Shown: positions 51,681 to 60,679, counted from the stretch's first letter. The stretch is DNA of 64,000 nt from JABDMH01 sp965223215 (GCA_965223215.1 CBDCVZ010000010.1:3410001-3474000); one strand, 5' to 3'. The notes: generated from the sequence alone by a model not told the origin. Numbers and translations are program-made.

Positions 51681-51726
51681 TAAAAAGCAAATTAAGCATC
51701 CCCATTACGGCATGCCTAATTTGCTT
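51681..51726 (-). terminator. Terminator downstream of tuf
   Basis: Arms 51685-51699 and 51712-51726 (AAGCAAATTA-x-GCAT and complement) form a 15-position stem with one mismatch; the minus strand then runs into TTTTT. It lies 24 bases past the tuf stop and separates tuf from tRNA-Trp-secE. Confidence 0.85.
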
Positions 51727-51749
51727 GGTTTATCAGTTGAATGTGCTGA

Positions 51750-52946
51750 CTATTCAATAATTTCGGTAACCTGACCAGCACCCACGGTTCGACCTCCCTC
51801 TCTGATGGCGAAACGAAGACCCTTCTCCATGGCAATACTATTAATCAATGCGACCTCCAGAGATACATTGTCACCAGGCATGACCATCTCGATACCATCG
51901 GGTAAATTAACATCTCCGGTCACGTCGGTGGTACGGAAGTAGAATTGTGGTCGATAGCCGTTGAAGAAGGGTGTGTGTCGCCCACCTTCATCTTTGCCCA
52001 GAACATATACCTCACACTTGAATTTTTTGTGTGGCTTCACTGACCCAGGGGCGCAAATGACCATCCCTCTTTTGATGTCTTCCTTGTCGATACCTCTTAA
52101 AAGAAGTCCGGCATTGTCACCTGCTTCTCCTCGAGACAAAATCTTTCGAAACATTTCCACACCCGTGATCACAGAAGTGAGCGGCTTTTCACCTTCTTTC
52201 ATCATACCAATAATCTCAACTGGATTGCCAGTTTCGATCACACCCCTTTCAATTCTTCCAGTTGCTACAGTTCCGCGACCGGTAATTGAAAATACATCTT
52301 CAATAGGCATCAGGAATGGCTGATCAACCAGTCGAGTTGGTTCTGGAATCTCGCTATCAACCGCAGCCATTAAATCTCTGATGGCCTGTTGTGCACCGGC
52401 ATCACCTTCTAGGGCTTTGAGTGCAGAACCTTGAATCACCTTGGCATTGTCACCGTCAAACTCATACTGATCCAAGAGTTCGCGTACCTCCATTTCCACC
52501 AGTTCGAGCATTTCCTCATCGTCAACCAGATCTACCTTATTCATAAAAACGACAATCTTAGGAACACCTACCTGGCGCGCAAGCAAGATGTGCTCACGAG
52601 TTTGTGGCATCGGACCATCTGTCGCAGCCACCACTAAAATCGCACCATCCATCTGAGCAGCTCCAGTCACCATGTTTTTCACGTAATCCGCGTGACCTGG
52701 ACAATCCACATGGGCATAGTGACGGTTATCTGTTTCATATTCAACATGTGCTGTATTAATGGTGATACCCCTCTCCTTTTCTTCTGGAGCAGCATCAATA
52801 GAGTCATAGTCCATTTTTTGAGCAAGACCAGCGTCTGACAGCACGTAAGTGATGGCAGCAGTTAAGGTGGTCTTTCCGTGGTCTACGTGTCCAATTGTAC
52901 CAACGTTCAGGTGTGGTTTATTCCTTTCAAAAGTTTCCTTCGCCAT
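51750..52946 (-). CDS. tuf: Elongation factor Tu
   Basis: GTPase that delivers aminoacyl-tRNA to the ribosome, 398 residues. G1 is GHVDHGKT (about residues 19-26), switch II DCPGHADYVKNM, G4 NKVD, domain II SITGRGTVATGRIERG, and domain III has RTTDVTGDVNLPDG and REGGRTVGAGQVTEIIE. The MAKETFERNKPHLNVGTIGH start is standard. Upstream on the same strand are four tRNA genes and, between the nearest tRNA and tuf, six 105-bp repeats, so the message probably has a long repetitive 5' leader. It is followed by a strong terminator. Confidence 0.98.
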   Translation of the reverse strand: MAKETFERNKPHLNVGTIGHVDHGKTTLTAAITYVLSDAGLAQKMDYDSIDAAPEEKERGITINTAHVEYETDNRHYAHVDCPGHADYVKNMVTGAAQMDGAILVVAATDGPMPQTREHILLARQVGVPKIVVFMNKVDLVDDEEMLELVEMEVRELLDQYEFDGDNAKVIQGSALKALEGDAGAQQAIRDLMAAVDSEIPEPTRLVDQPFLMPIEDVFSITGRGTVATGRIERGVIETGNPVEIIGMMKEGEKPLTSVITGVEMFRKILSRGEAGDNAGLLLRGIDKEDIKRGMVICAPGSVKPHKKFKCEVYVLGKDEGGRHTPFFNGYRPQFYFRTTDVTGDVNLPDGIEMVMPGDNVSLEVALINSIAMEKGLRFAIREGGRTVGAGQVTEIIE

Positions 52947-53045
52947 CGGATAGATATTTTACGATTTCTTAAAAAAAAGATTTAGTTAACAATCAACATT
53001 TATAGTATCGATCAGCATTCCAGTTACTGACCGTTTTTGAAAAAT
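52947..53045. other. tuf upstream region between the start codon and the 105-bp repeats
   Basis: AT-rich 99 bases. No TAnnTTTG box on the minus strand is obvious, which suggests tuf is transcribed from the tRNA promoter further upstream, through the repeats. Confidence 0.4.
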
Positions 53046-53675
53046 GGTCTTGAGCCAATGAAGGGATTTTCTACCTACGCTAAAGCTTCGGCAGACAGGG
53101 AACCCCCTCTTCTTCAATACCTCAATCTCCTCCATAACACTTCTTGTTATGGTCTTGAGCCAATGAAGGGATTTTCTACCTACGCTAAAGCTTCGGCAGA
53201 CAGGGAACCCCCTCTTCTTCAATACCTCAATCTCCTCCATAACACTTCTTGTTATGGTCTTGAGCCAATGAAGGGATTTTCTACCTACGCTAAAGCTTCG
53301 GCAGACAGGGAACCCCCTCTTCTTCAATACCTCAATCTCCTCCATAACACTTCTTGCTATGGTCTTGAGCCAATGAAGGGATTTTCTACCTACGCTAAAG
53401 CTTCGGCAGACAGGGAACCCCCTCTTCTTCAATACCTCAATCTCCTCCATAACACTTCTTGTTATGGTCTTGAGCCAATGAAGGGATTTTCTACCTACGC
53501 TAAAGCTTCGGCAGACAGGGAACCCCCTCTTCTTCAATACCTCAATCTCCTCCATAACACTTCTTGCTATGATCTTGAGCCAATGAAGGGATTTTCTACC
53601 TACGCTAAAGCTTCGGCAGACAGGGAACCCCCTCTTCTTCAATACCTCAATCTCCTCCATAACACTTCTTGCTAT
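53046..53675 (-). repeat. Six tandem 105-bp repeats containing tRNA-Thr 3'-end fragments with a 30-bp palindromic insert
   Basis: Units start at 53046, 53151, 53256, 53361, 53466 and 53571, each exactly 105 bp; the real tRNA-Thr follows in register at 53676. They differ only at single positions (GTTAT/GCTAT, GGTCTT/GATCTT). Each unit carries the 3' end of tRNA-Thr (AGCCAATGAAGGGATTT on the plus strand), then a 30-bp insert (first copy 53070-53099) that splits the T-loop cleanly, then the continuing tRNA bases GAACCCCC. The insert is an imperfect hairpin with loop TAAA and a 3' CAGG. Confidence 0.95.
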
Positions 53676-53682
53676 GGTCTTG

Positions 53683-53754
<72 letters not shown>

Positions 53755-53870
53755 AGCCCTCATTCATCCAATTTCACATTCGATGAGTGATTCGGGAAGA
53801 TTCCTCCCCTTTCAATTTTCAATTCGTTTATCAAGGGCACCATCTTTATGGCAACTCAATTTCAACATGG

Positions 53871-53918
53871 GAGCGGGCGATGAGACTTCCCGCAATACTG
53901 CGGGACAGGCAAACCTCC
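53871..53918 (-). repeat. tRNA-Gly 3'-end fragment split by a 22-bp palindromic element
   Basis: On the plus strand the 17 bases GAGCGGGCGATGAGACT copy the 3' end of the tRNA-Gly gene 95 bases away. A 22-bp insert (53888-53909) interrupts the T-loop, with CAAACCT resembling the continuing CGAACCC. The insert is a perfect TCCCGCA/TGCGGGA stem with loop ATAC and a 3' CAGG. Confidence 0.85.
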
Positions 53919-53966
53919 TCTCTATTTCACTCCCTCCTGCATCCTCTATCTTCTCTAGAGAACCTG

Positions 53967-54039
53967 AGCGGGCGATGAGACTCGAACCCACGACCCTCAG
54001 CTTGGAAGGCTGATGCTCTACCAACTGAGCTACGCCCGC
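53967..54039 (-). tRNA. tRNA-Gly (TCC)
   Basis: Minus-strand cloverleaf: acceptor GCGGGCG/CGCCCGC, D-arm AGCTCAGTTGGTAGAGC, anticodon stem TCAGC/GCTGA with loop CTTCCAA (anticodon TCC), T-arm CGTGG-TTCGAGT-CTCAT. It is the third tRNA of the cluster. Confidence 0.96.
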
Positions 54040-54059
54040 TTATTCTCTCTTCAGATTGG

Positions 54060-54142
54060 TGGGGGCGGTAGGATTCGAACCTACTCAGTCGTAGACAACA
54101 GATTTACAGTCTGCCCCGGCTCTCCAACTCCGGCGCGCCCCC
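54060..54142 (-). tRNA. tRNA-Tyr (GTA)
   Basis: Minus-strand class II tRNA with a long variable arm: acceptor GGGGGCG/CGCCCCC, anticodon stem CAGA/TCTG with loop CTGTAAA (anticodon GTA), T-arm GTAGG-TTCGAAT-CCTAC. It is a substrate class for queuosine modification, for which queA lies in the same window. Confidence 0.96.
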
Positions 54143-54229
54143 TTATCGAATCGATTCTCTGATTGCAGCCTCCTAGTACTGGTATACGCATTAGTTCAAA
54201 TTACCGCTAAGTTGAATCGAACCACTTGG

Positions 54230-54302
54230 AGCCAATGGAGGGACTCGAACCCCCGGCCGGCTGATTACAAATCAGCTGCTCTACCAGCTGAGCTACATTG
54301 GC
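54230..54302 (-). tRNA. tRNA-Thr (TGT)
   Basis: Minus-strand cloverleaf: acceptor GCCAATG/CATTGGC, D-arm AGCTCAGCTGGTAGAGC, anticodon stem GCTGA/TCAGC with loop TTTGTAA (anticodon TGT), T-arm GGGGG-TTCGAGT-CCCTC. First gene of the tRNA-tuf unit. Confidence 0.97.
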
Positions 54303-54774
54303 TTAATCACCTACGCGGAATGCTCCTCCAGCAGAACCATGTCAACGAGTCAGCTATTTGAACCAGAACTCCTCCTGCCATTTTATTTCGAAAAAGAATA
54401 GAGAATTCATCACCTCAGAAACACTGATTTGTCATCACCTTTCTCTAGTCCACCATCATCCGAAAGATCACTATTTGTCAAAATTCGACCACCTATTTTC
54501 ATATAGATAAAAATCTAAATGCGTTTTTTACTGTAAAGCAAGCATCTAGATCCCTATATCAAATTTCTACTCCTCCAAAGTCTTTCATTTAAGGTGGCCT
54601 CTTTGAGATACTTTTTCTCAAAGCGATTGCAAAGATATTACTTTTTCTCTAAAATGAAAATGTAAAATATGGATGAAAAGCCTTCGCAGTAGGCGTTCTA
54701 GGCTTGCATGAGTGTTCTGGTCTTTTGCCTATTTTTTCTGATGTCCGGTTCTTTTTGCTGGACCTTGTGATTCC
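54303..54774. other. Leader region of the tRNA-tuf unit
   Basis: About 470 bases without a gene. It is AT-rich and contains the probable promoter at 54630-54637 and a palindromic hairpin at 54601-54622 (CTTTGAGA/TCTCAAAG on the plus strand) that would lie near the 5' end of the transcript. The short open frame at 54704-54889 shows no protein features. Confidence 0.5.
54630..54660 (-). promoter_or_regulatory. Probable promoter of the tRNA-tuf unit
   Basis: Minus strand TATCTTTG (a perfect TAnnTTTG box) with TTTT, not TTTG, 19 bases upstream. It lies about 330 bases before tRNA-Thr (TGT). Confidence 0.5.
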
Positions 54775-55074
54775 TCAAAATGACCTGATACGATCTTTGT
54801 GTTTGATTAATCGCCGCTTGGCAACATCCACCACTTCATCGATGGCTGCCTCAAAAGTTTTATTCTGGGCAGTGGCTAGGAGGAGATGACCAGGAACGCT
54901 CATTTTTACCTCCGCGATCTTGTCTTTGACCTGACCTGTGTTTTCCAATTTAAGAATAACTCCAATTTCTAGAATGCGGTCATAATACTGGCCCAGTTTG
55001 TTCAATTTTCTATCAATAAAATCAAGCAGCTTTTTGTCGGCGGTAAAGTGTGGAGATTGGATTGTTATTTTCAT
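54775..55074 (-). CDS. hpf: Ribosome hibernation promoting factor, short form
   Basis: A 99-residue HPF/YfiA-type protein that binds the 30S decoding centre in starved cells. Starts MKITIQSPHFTADKKLLDFI; family segments are FIDRKLNKLGQYYDRI, KDKIAEVKMSVPGHLLLATA and FEAAIDEVVDVAKRRLIKHK. The long C-terminal dimerisation domain is absent, so it is the short form. It lies 36 bases after the xerC-type gene, on the same strand, a pairing seen in other Bacteroidota, and 470 bases upstream of the tRNA-tuf unit. Confidence 0.94.
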   Translation of the reverse strand: MKITIQSPHFTADKKLLDFIDRKLNKLGQYYDRILEIGVILKLENTGQVKDKIAEVKMSVPGHLLLATAQNKTFEAAIDEVVDVAKRRLIKHKDRIRSF

Positions 55075-55110
55075 ATTCGATTTTTTAAGCTATGGAATGA
55101 TTGGATACCA

Positions 55111-56001
55111 TCACTGATCGGTTGCTTTGGGGTGCGCTTTTTGGTACACATTCTTCAGTTTTTCAATGGAGTTATGTGTGTAAATTTGGGTGGCGCTTAG
55201 ATTGGCGTGGCCCAGTAAGTTCTTAATCGCGTTTAAATCAGCACCGTGATTTGACATGTGGGTGGCAAAAGTATGACGCAAGATGTGCGGTCCCCTTTGC
55301 ATCACTGTAGATATCATACTCAGATGTGATCGCACCAAATTATAAACAAATTTAGGGTATAGTTGCTTGCCCTTGTCTGTTAAGAATAACCAAGGCAAGT
55401 GAAGTTTGTTTGACTTTGCTCTAACTTCGAGGTAAGTTATCAGGGATTCCTGATGCGGTGTAGCGAAAGGTACCAAACGCATTTTTCCACCTTTGCCCGT
55501 GATGCGATAGGTCTGATTGTCCAGATCGACATCTTCGACCCTTAAGTCAATTAATTCACTTCGTCGCATGCCCGTAACATACAATGCTTGAAGTATCATT
55601 GTGTTTCGTAAGCAACCATAAGAATCTGCAGTTGTATCGAATTGAGGTAACTTGGAGGTCTCCTTTTCCTGAAGATATACTGGCAGCCTCTTGGGCAGTT
55701 TCAATGCTCTTAACCGGGTGGCAGGATTGCTGCTCACTTTACCACTTCGCTGAAGGAACTTAAAAAAGGCCCTTACCGATGACAGTTTTCGATTGATGGA
55801 ACGCGGTTCTTTCTTGCCTTCAACCAAATACACCAGCCATGAACGCAAATGGGTATGCTCGATTTCATCTAACTGTGAGATCTCAAAGGTCTCATAAAGG
55901 TAGTCCAAGACCTGTTTGACATCTGCCTCGTATGCTTTAATCGTGTGCGGAGAAAATCTCTTTTCGAACGAAATATAGTTGATGAACGATCTTAGACTCA
56001 T
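55111..56001 (-). CDS. xerC: Tyrosine recombinase XerC/XerD
   Basis: Site-specific recombinase that resolves chromosome dimers at dif, 296 residues, normal length. The N-terminal SAM-like domain (about 1-95) starts SLRSFINYISFEKRFSPHTI. The catalytic set is complete: Arg146 in GMRRSEL, Lys170 in ITGKGGK, His239 and Arg242 in PHILRHTF, His265 in LLGHANL, and the nucleophile Tyr274 in TQIYTH. No integron, phage or transposon gene is adjacent, so it is the housekeeping enzyme. Whether it is XerC or XerD cannot be told from the sequence alone. Confidence 0.92.
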   Translation of the reverse strand: MSLRSFINYISFEKRFSPHTIKAYEADVKQVLDYLYETFEISQLDEIEHTHLRSWLVYLVEGKKEPRSINRKLSSVRAFFKFLQRSGKVSSNPATRLRALKLPKRLPVYLQEKETSKLPQFDTTADSYGCLRNTMILQALYVTGMRRSELIDLRVEDVDLDNQTYRITGKGGKMRLVPFATPHQESLITYLEVRAKSNKLHLPWLFLTDKGKQLYPKFVYNLVRSHLSMISTVMQRGPHILRHTFATHMSNHGADLNAIKNLLGHANLSATQIYTHNSIEKLKNVYQKAHPKATDQ

Positions 56002-56203
56002 ATATGCAATTCTCTACACACAGCCGCTACCCTATAGCGACTCACTATGACTTGATTCAAAGCTCCTGCTGTCGTACAACAGATCTCATCTCGAATCTTT
56101 CACACCAGCCATATCATCAATCTACTACATTTTGTATGCCAAAAAAAATACATGTGTCTCTTTTTGTGTATTTTTCTAGGGTGTAATTCTGCCTTTTAAC
56201 CAA

Positions 56204-57862
56204 CTAGTTGACTTTCACCATCTTCCGTGCCGTGCCTTCAGAAATAGATATTAGGTAAATACCCGCTGACAACTCTGACAAGTCCAAATCAACCTGGCCA
56301 CCCACCAGCTGGGATCTTACCAGCACTTCACCCTGTAAAGAAAAAACGGAAATCTCTCTGCTCGATATCGGTGGTTCAGCCGTAATGGTTGCATGATCCA
56401 GTATAGGATTGGGATAGATTTGAAATCGAGACCGATAATCTTCCACTGGAGTCAAAAGCAAACAATGATCGGGATCTCCATCAAGTTCAAGAACTTCACC
56501 GGGAGAGAGATCCCGACCGGCAAACGCAGGAAAATCCAATCGATACCGCTTCATTGCAAAAGTAAAATTATCGTTGATGCGCAAGGGTTGATGGAAGGGT
56601 ACGGCATTTCCCGCTTTCAAGGGGATTTTGTACTCCCAGACGATCTCCCCTCCAGGTGAAATCTCAAAAGCATGGCCAATGCGACCCGCCAGAAATAGGG
56701 CATTACCATTCTCAAGCAGCTGTAGAGATGAGACAGAATTCGAATAGAGCAGACTAGTATCTGGATGATAGATTGTGCGCATGGATGCTGTAGGAAGGAA
56801 TCGACCATCATCAAGGGGATAAGCCCAGGTGGATGTATCTAAGTCGACATCCATGATCGTACCGACTGAAAAATCTTCACCAAATCTGTTGTTGAACACC
56901 GAAATATTACCGTAATATGACTGACCTTCTTCAAGCAGGCCGTCAATCCAGCGAGCGTTGTGGGGAAAAAACAACTGACGGTCATTTAGATCCCCCCTCT
57001 GGTAAGTAAGTGGATTGCCCCATCGATAAATTAGATCACCGCCTTTACCGGCAAGTCCGCCACTATGACCGCGAGCTTCCTCCGAACTGGTGCTGTGATC
57101 AATGATCCAAATTTCATCAAAATGAGGCACGGTAATCAGTAATTGATCCAGATCACTATTGTAATCCACTGAATTCGTGTGCAACCAATCTGGGTGCCCA
57201 TTCTTCACATCATAATTGATATCGATCAGTTCGGGATGGTTGGCCACGACCCCAAAATTATCTTTGGTGGAATCCATATCCTGAATCAAATGATCCCAGA
57301 CATGCCATTCCCATACGATACTGTCTGACAATGGATCGATTTCAACCAGAAAGTCTGGCCATAGCTTCATCTGATCCATTTGAGTTGGATCGCGACCAGC
57401 CCTGATACATTCTTCGAAATCCTTAAGTTCCCATGCAATGGCCACTATGTTTCCATTGGGTAATTCGGTCACGTCATGATGAAACCTCTGCATGGAGTCA
57501 TTGAGGGTGAAACTCCACAAAACGTTGTTTTCCCAGCTCCGTATTTCGATCGTCTCTCCTCCGCCACCAGCCCAAATTGGGTCATTTTTAGATTGTATTC
57601 TTCGCTTGCATTTTAACAGGTCACCCGATGCCATCAGATATACGGCGCTGCCAGGTAGAAATTGTTCGTCATCTGGCCATTGATGGACAAGTCTGCCACA
57701 GTTATCGAGGAGATATACCGTAGACTGATTATCTGGAAAAATCAAATTGTAACCCGGACCTGTTAACTCTATATCATATTGCAACAAACCATTCAGTCTA
57801 TCCTGGCCACAGAGCAAGGCAGTGACCAGGGAAAGTAGGAGAACAAGGGCCTTTCTAATCAT
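56204..57862 (-). CDS. Arylsulfotransferase-like secreted protein with T9SS type A domain
   Basis: A 552-residue exported protein, signal peptide residues 1-19 (ending LLCGQ). The body (about 25-465) is a beta-propeller of the arylsulfotransferase (ASST) type, as in GYNLIFPDNQSTVYLLDNCG, RLVHQWPDDEQFLPGSAVYL, FHHDVTELPNGNIVAIAWE and LFFPHNARWIDG. The HHDV motif and DWLHTNSVDYN resemble ASST histidine sites that accept the sulfuryl group, but many homologues are not proven enzymes. The last 75 residues (FQIYPNPILDHATITAEP to ARKMVKVN) are a T9SS type A sorting domain, so it is probably a surface-exposed or secreted protein. Confidence 0.82.
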   Translation of the reverse strand: MIRKALVLLLSLVTALLCGQDRLNGLLQYDIELTGPGYNLIFPDNQSTVYLLDNCGRLVHQWPDDEQFLPGSAVYLMASGDLLKCKRRIQSKNDPIWAGGGGETIEIRSWENNVLWSFTLNDSMQRFHHDVTELPNGNIVAIAWELKDFEECIRAGRDPTQMDQMKLWPDFLVEIDPLSDSIVWEWHVWDHLIQDMDSTKDNFGVVANHPELIDINYDVKNGHPDWLHTNSVDYNSDLDQLLITVPHFDEIWIIDHSTSSEEARGHSGGLAGKGGDLIYRWGNPLTYQRGDLNDRQLFFPHNARWIDGLLEEGQSYYGNISVFNNRFGEDFSVGTIMDVDLDTSTWAYPLDDGRFLPTASMRTIYHPDTSLLYSNSVSSLQLLENGNALFLAGRIGHAFEISPGGEIVWEYKIPLKAGNAVPFHQPLRINDNFTFAMKRYRLDFPAFAGRDLSPGEVLELDGDPDHCLLLTPVEDYRSRFQIYPNPILDHATITAEPPISSREISVFSLQGEVLVRSQLVGGQVDLDLSELSAGIYLISISEGTARKMVKVN

Positions 57863-57874
57863 CTACACCGTTAA

Positions 57875-57912
57875 AGAAAAAGCCATAACCAGGTTTCCCC
57901 TGGTTATGGCTT
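57875..57912 (-). terminator. Terminator of the SusCD-lipoprotein operon
   Basis: AAGCCATAACCAGG and its complement form a 14-bp perfect stem around a short loop, followed on the minus strand by a T-run. It lies about 30 bases past the stop of the lipoprotein gene. Confidence 0.9.
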
Positions 57913-57942
57913 GGTAATGATTTTGGAAGTATGTATGAATGT

Positions 57943-58878
57943 CTATTCCTTCAGAGTAAAGGGCCAACTCCCACTCGGATGGGTGATGACACCTGTCCCG
58001 GATTCACCATAGGTATTCTCCCAGGTGATGGTCCATTTATCTCCTTCTATTGACGACGTGTATGTCCAGGTATCGCCGAAAGCATCGATGTTGCCAACAA
58101 ACGAAACTTCTGCGCATACATCCTGAAAAGTCAGTGACTCAGAATCAGCAACGCTTGTGGCACCATAACAAGGCTTATAAGCCCCGAAAGACCAGTCGCT
58201 GAAAGTGTACGTACCACCACCAAGTGCGATGATGTCAACGTTTCCATCGACCGGCTCACCACACCATCCTTCGGTACCATCGTAGGCATAGGTGCCTTCC
58301 AATGCAGAAGGACATCCGGCAGGGAGGGTGAAATCAAAGTGGCCTCTAAATGCTGCCCCATTCACCGTAGCCGATGAATTTGTACTTCTGAAAACTGCCC
58401 CATCAACTGTCGTTACAGTACCAGTAAAGATGAACTTATCACCGGCCAAGACCTGATCATTGCTGGTACCAGCCGCAGAAATTGCTTCTGGTCCCGTGAT
58501 GGTGATATTCTCAATGCCCTTCAATCCGGAAGCCATCTGAACAAAATCAGCAGAGGTCCAAGCCTTGAATCGAGTAGGACCTGTAGAATTATCTCCATTA
58601 TCAGGGTTGTTGTCCTCATATGTTAAATCCAAGGCATATTCTGCTACTAAGTTGCCTTTCTCCAAATCGATAAATTCTACAGAATACATATAAGAGGAGC
58701 CAGCAATATCAAACAGATTGATCAACTTGTCTGTTTCAGATATTCGAGCTGGGTAGGCACCTTTTCCAGCATCATCAAAAGTGATGATGGGCTTCAATTC
58801 CTCATCCGCACAACCAACCCACAGCATGCCAAAGGTGAGTACTATTATTAAGAATTTAAATTTCATGATATTCATCAT
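57943..58878 (-). CDS. SusE/F-position surface lipoprotein of unknown function
   Basis: A 311-residue lipoprotein, LIIVLTFGMLWVGCADEELK, with lipobox ending at Cys. It is the third gene after SusC and SusD, the place where a SusE- or SusF-like surface glycan-binding lipoprotein is often found. The sequence (FDDAGKGAYPARISETDKLI, FTGTVTTVDGAVFRSTNSSA, and the end TGVITHPSGSWPF) shows Ig-like strands and seven or so aromatic positions, but I do not recognise a domain family. Substrate binding is an inference from position. There is an ATG choice: 58878 or 58866 (MKFKFLIIV). Confidence 0.75.
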   Translation of the reverse strand: MMNIMKFKFLIIVLTFGMLWVGCADEELKPIITFDDAGKGAYPARISETDKLINLFDIAGSSYMYSVEFIDLEKGNLVAEYALDLTYEDNNPDNGDNSTGPTRFKAWTSADFVQMASGLKGIENITITGPEAISAAGTSNDQVLAGDKFIFTGTVTTVDGAVFRSTNSSATVNGAAFRGHFDFTLPAGCPSALEGTYAYDGTEGWCGEPVDGNVDIIALGGGTYTFSDWSFGAYKPCYGATSVADSESLTFQDVCAEVSFVGNIDAFGDTWTYTSSIEGDKWTITWENTYGESGTGVITHPSGSWPFTLKE

Positions 58879-58900
58879 TTATTTTTTAAGAAATACCGGA

Positions 58901-60655
58901 TTAGTATGCACCAGCACTACCATCATCCCAGAATACTCGCTGAGTCAATAACTTCTGAGAGGCTGTTGCATTTCGATTTACATGCACATCCGGTAAGTAG
59001 AATGAATTAGTGAAGTCTCCATATGCTGGTTCTAGGCCAGGAGCCATGTTGTCAGGTTTCCCGGTACGACGATACATATTGTATGCTTCATATCCATTAC
59101 CCCACAGGGCCAAATAATACTCGGTATTAATCACATTGAGGCGCTCATCGTCTGAGGTTGCTGCATCGTATTGGGCTAGCACGAAATCCACGTATTCATT
59201 CACTTTTTCTTCGCTTAAGCCATACTGCTCTTTAATGGAAAATGTTGTCCCGGTGCGATCATCTGTCACAACCCTTGACATCGTGGCAGATACCAATGAT
59301 TCGAAGCTCTCCACCTTAGCCATTGATCCGCGAATGCCCTGTTCCAACATGGCTCGAGCATCGTCGCTCGTACCAAGCATGAGTGCCGCTTCAGCTCGCA
59401 TAAAATCAGAATAAAAGCTCAACATGATTGGATCAACACCTGCACCAAGTCCGCCAGTCGTCCCGCTCTGCCTCGTGTCTTCAAACGTTTCGTCATCAAA
59501 TTGGCCTCCACCTGGATACAGTCCATAGGATGTTCGGATGGGTCCGTCTGGTGGAATTCCCTCACCGTTCATATGATCCCTACCTGAATAGCCATCAGGA
59601 TGCGCAATGCAATAGGGGATGCGCGGATCGATGGCCGCATAGTGCGGAGGCTTAGCCTCTTGATCCGGCAACGTTGAAAAATGACATGAGAAGGTGGTGG
59701 CATCCTGATTCACGGCATCATCGACCTTGCGATAAAAGTAGTACCTGGTCCGTGGATCTTCAAATTCAACACCATCTGCGGTGATTTTTCCCGCCTTTAA
59801 CAGCCACATGTAGTAATTGGACAAATAATCTCCATCATTTACCTCATAATGATTATTATACATTCCACTACGAGAGTTTGGATTCGTTCTCTGATTTCCA
59901 TACTGGAACACAAAGTCATCATCCGCACTGGAAATAATATTCCCTCCGGAAATAATACCATTGATGATACCGGCCGAACCACTTGGATCAACCAGACGCA
60001 TGTTAAGTGCCGCTTTTAGCTTAATGGTATTAGCCAATTTCACCCACTTTGTTGCATCACCCCCATAGTAGAGGTCATTGCTTGGGCCACTAGCTGAAGT
60101 ACCAGACAACAAGCTAATCGCCTGATCTAACATGTCCATGGCTGCACTATAAACCTGATCACCAGGATCTGCTGGTGGACTGATCGCATCCGTGCCCATA
60201 CCAGCCTGGCTGTAGGGTACATTACCCAAAACATCAACCAATCCAATCAAGGTATAGGCTTTCATGATCATAACACTGCCTTTGTGCACATCAAGACCCC
60301 GCTCTTCCGCTAAAGCGATCAGTGCATCCACATCAGGAAATAAGTTAGAATAAGCATTAAACCAGAGACCATTAAAGTCGGTAGGTTGTGACAGCGCTTC
60401 ATAATTGAAGTTCCCACCTGCATGATACATCCTTACTACCGATCCAGGACCGTTATTAAATCGGCCATTGAAGAAGCCGTAAATATTACTAAAAGTAAGT
60501 TGTATTTGATTGTACAAGTCAGCTACACTAGCTTGGTCAGGAGATACCGCGTTTGGATTCACCTGCAAGTCTAAGTCTGTGTTTTCACAAGCCGACAGTA
60601 TGATTAGAATACCTGCTATCAAGGATAGCTTAGATAGATATTTCATATTTAACAA
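58901..60655 (-). CDS. SusD/RagB-like surface lipoprotein
   Basis: A 584-residue surface lipoprotein that caps the SusC transporter and binds its substrate. Signal peptide and lipobox: LIAGILIILSACENTDLDLQ with the lipid-modified Cys. The body is helical with TPR-like units, SusD family, as in NPNAVSPDQASVADLYNQIQ, MLDQAISLLSG, ATKWVKLANTIKLKAALNMR (a hallmark of the SusD_2 type) and EYYLALWGNGYEAYNMYRRT. Cotranscribed with SusC upstream, 24 bases between them. No degradative enzyme is encoded next to it, so its substrate is unclear; a peptide or oligosaccharide are both possible. Confidence 0.93.
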   Translation of the reverse strand: MLNMKYLSKLSLIAGILIILSACENTDLDLQVNPNAVSPDQASVADLYNQIQLTFSNIYGFFNGRFNNGPGSVVRMYHAGGNFNYEALSQPTDFNGLWFNAYSNLFPDVDALIALAEERGLDVHKGSVMIMKAYTLIGLVDVLGNVPYSQAGMGTDAISPPADPGDQVYSAAMDMLDQAISLLSGTSASGPSNDLYYGGDATKWVKLANTIKLKAALNMRLVDPSGSAGIINGIISGGNIISSADDDFVFQYGNQRTNPNSRSGMYNNHYEVNDGDYLSNYYMWLLKAGKITADGVEFEDPRTRYYFYRKVDDAVNQDATTFSCHFSTLPDQEAKPPHYAAIDPRIPYCIAHPDGYSGRDHMNGEGIPPDGPIRTSYGLYPGGGQFDDETFEDTRQSGTTGGLGAGVDPIMLSFYSDFMRAEAALMLGTSDDARAMLEQGIRGSMAKVESFESLVSATMSRVVTDDRTGTTFSIKEQYGLSEEKVNEYVDFVLAQYDAATSDDERLNVINTEYYLALWGNGYEAYNMYRRTGKPDNMAPGLEPAYGDFTNSFYLPDVHVNRNATASQKLLTQRVFWDDGSAGAY

Positions 60656-60679
60656 TTTTAATTACTCTAAAAGGAAGTC

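Noticed and set aside
53046..53675. CRISPR array
   Set aside because: The units are contiguous 105-bp tandem repeats with no unique spacers and no cas genes nearby.
54704..54889. Small plus-strand frame in the tRNA-tuf leader region
   Set aside because: It overlaps the end of hpf on the other strand, has odd composition and no start signal.
55111..56001. Integrase of a mobile element
   Set aside because: The recombinase has XerC/D length and motifs, sits in a housekeeping context with hpf, and is not next to phage, integron or transposon genes.
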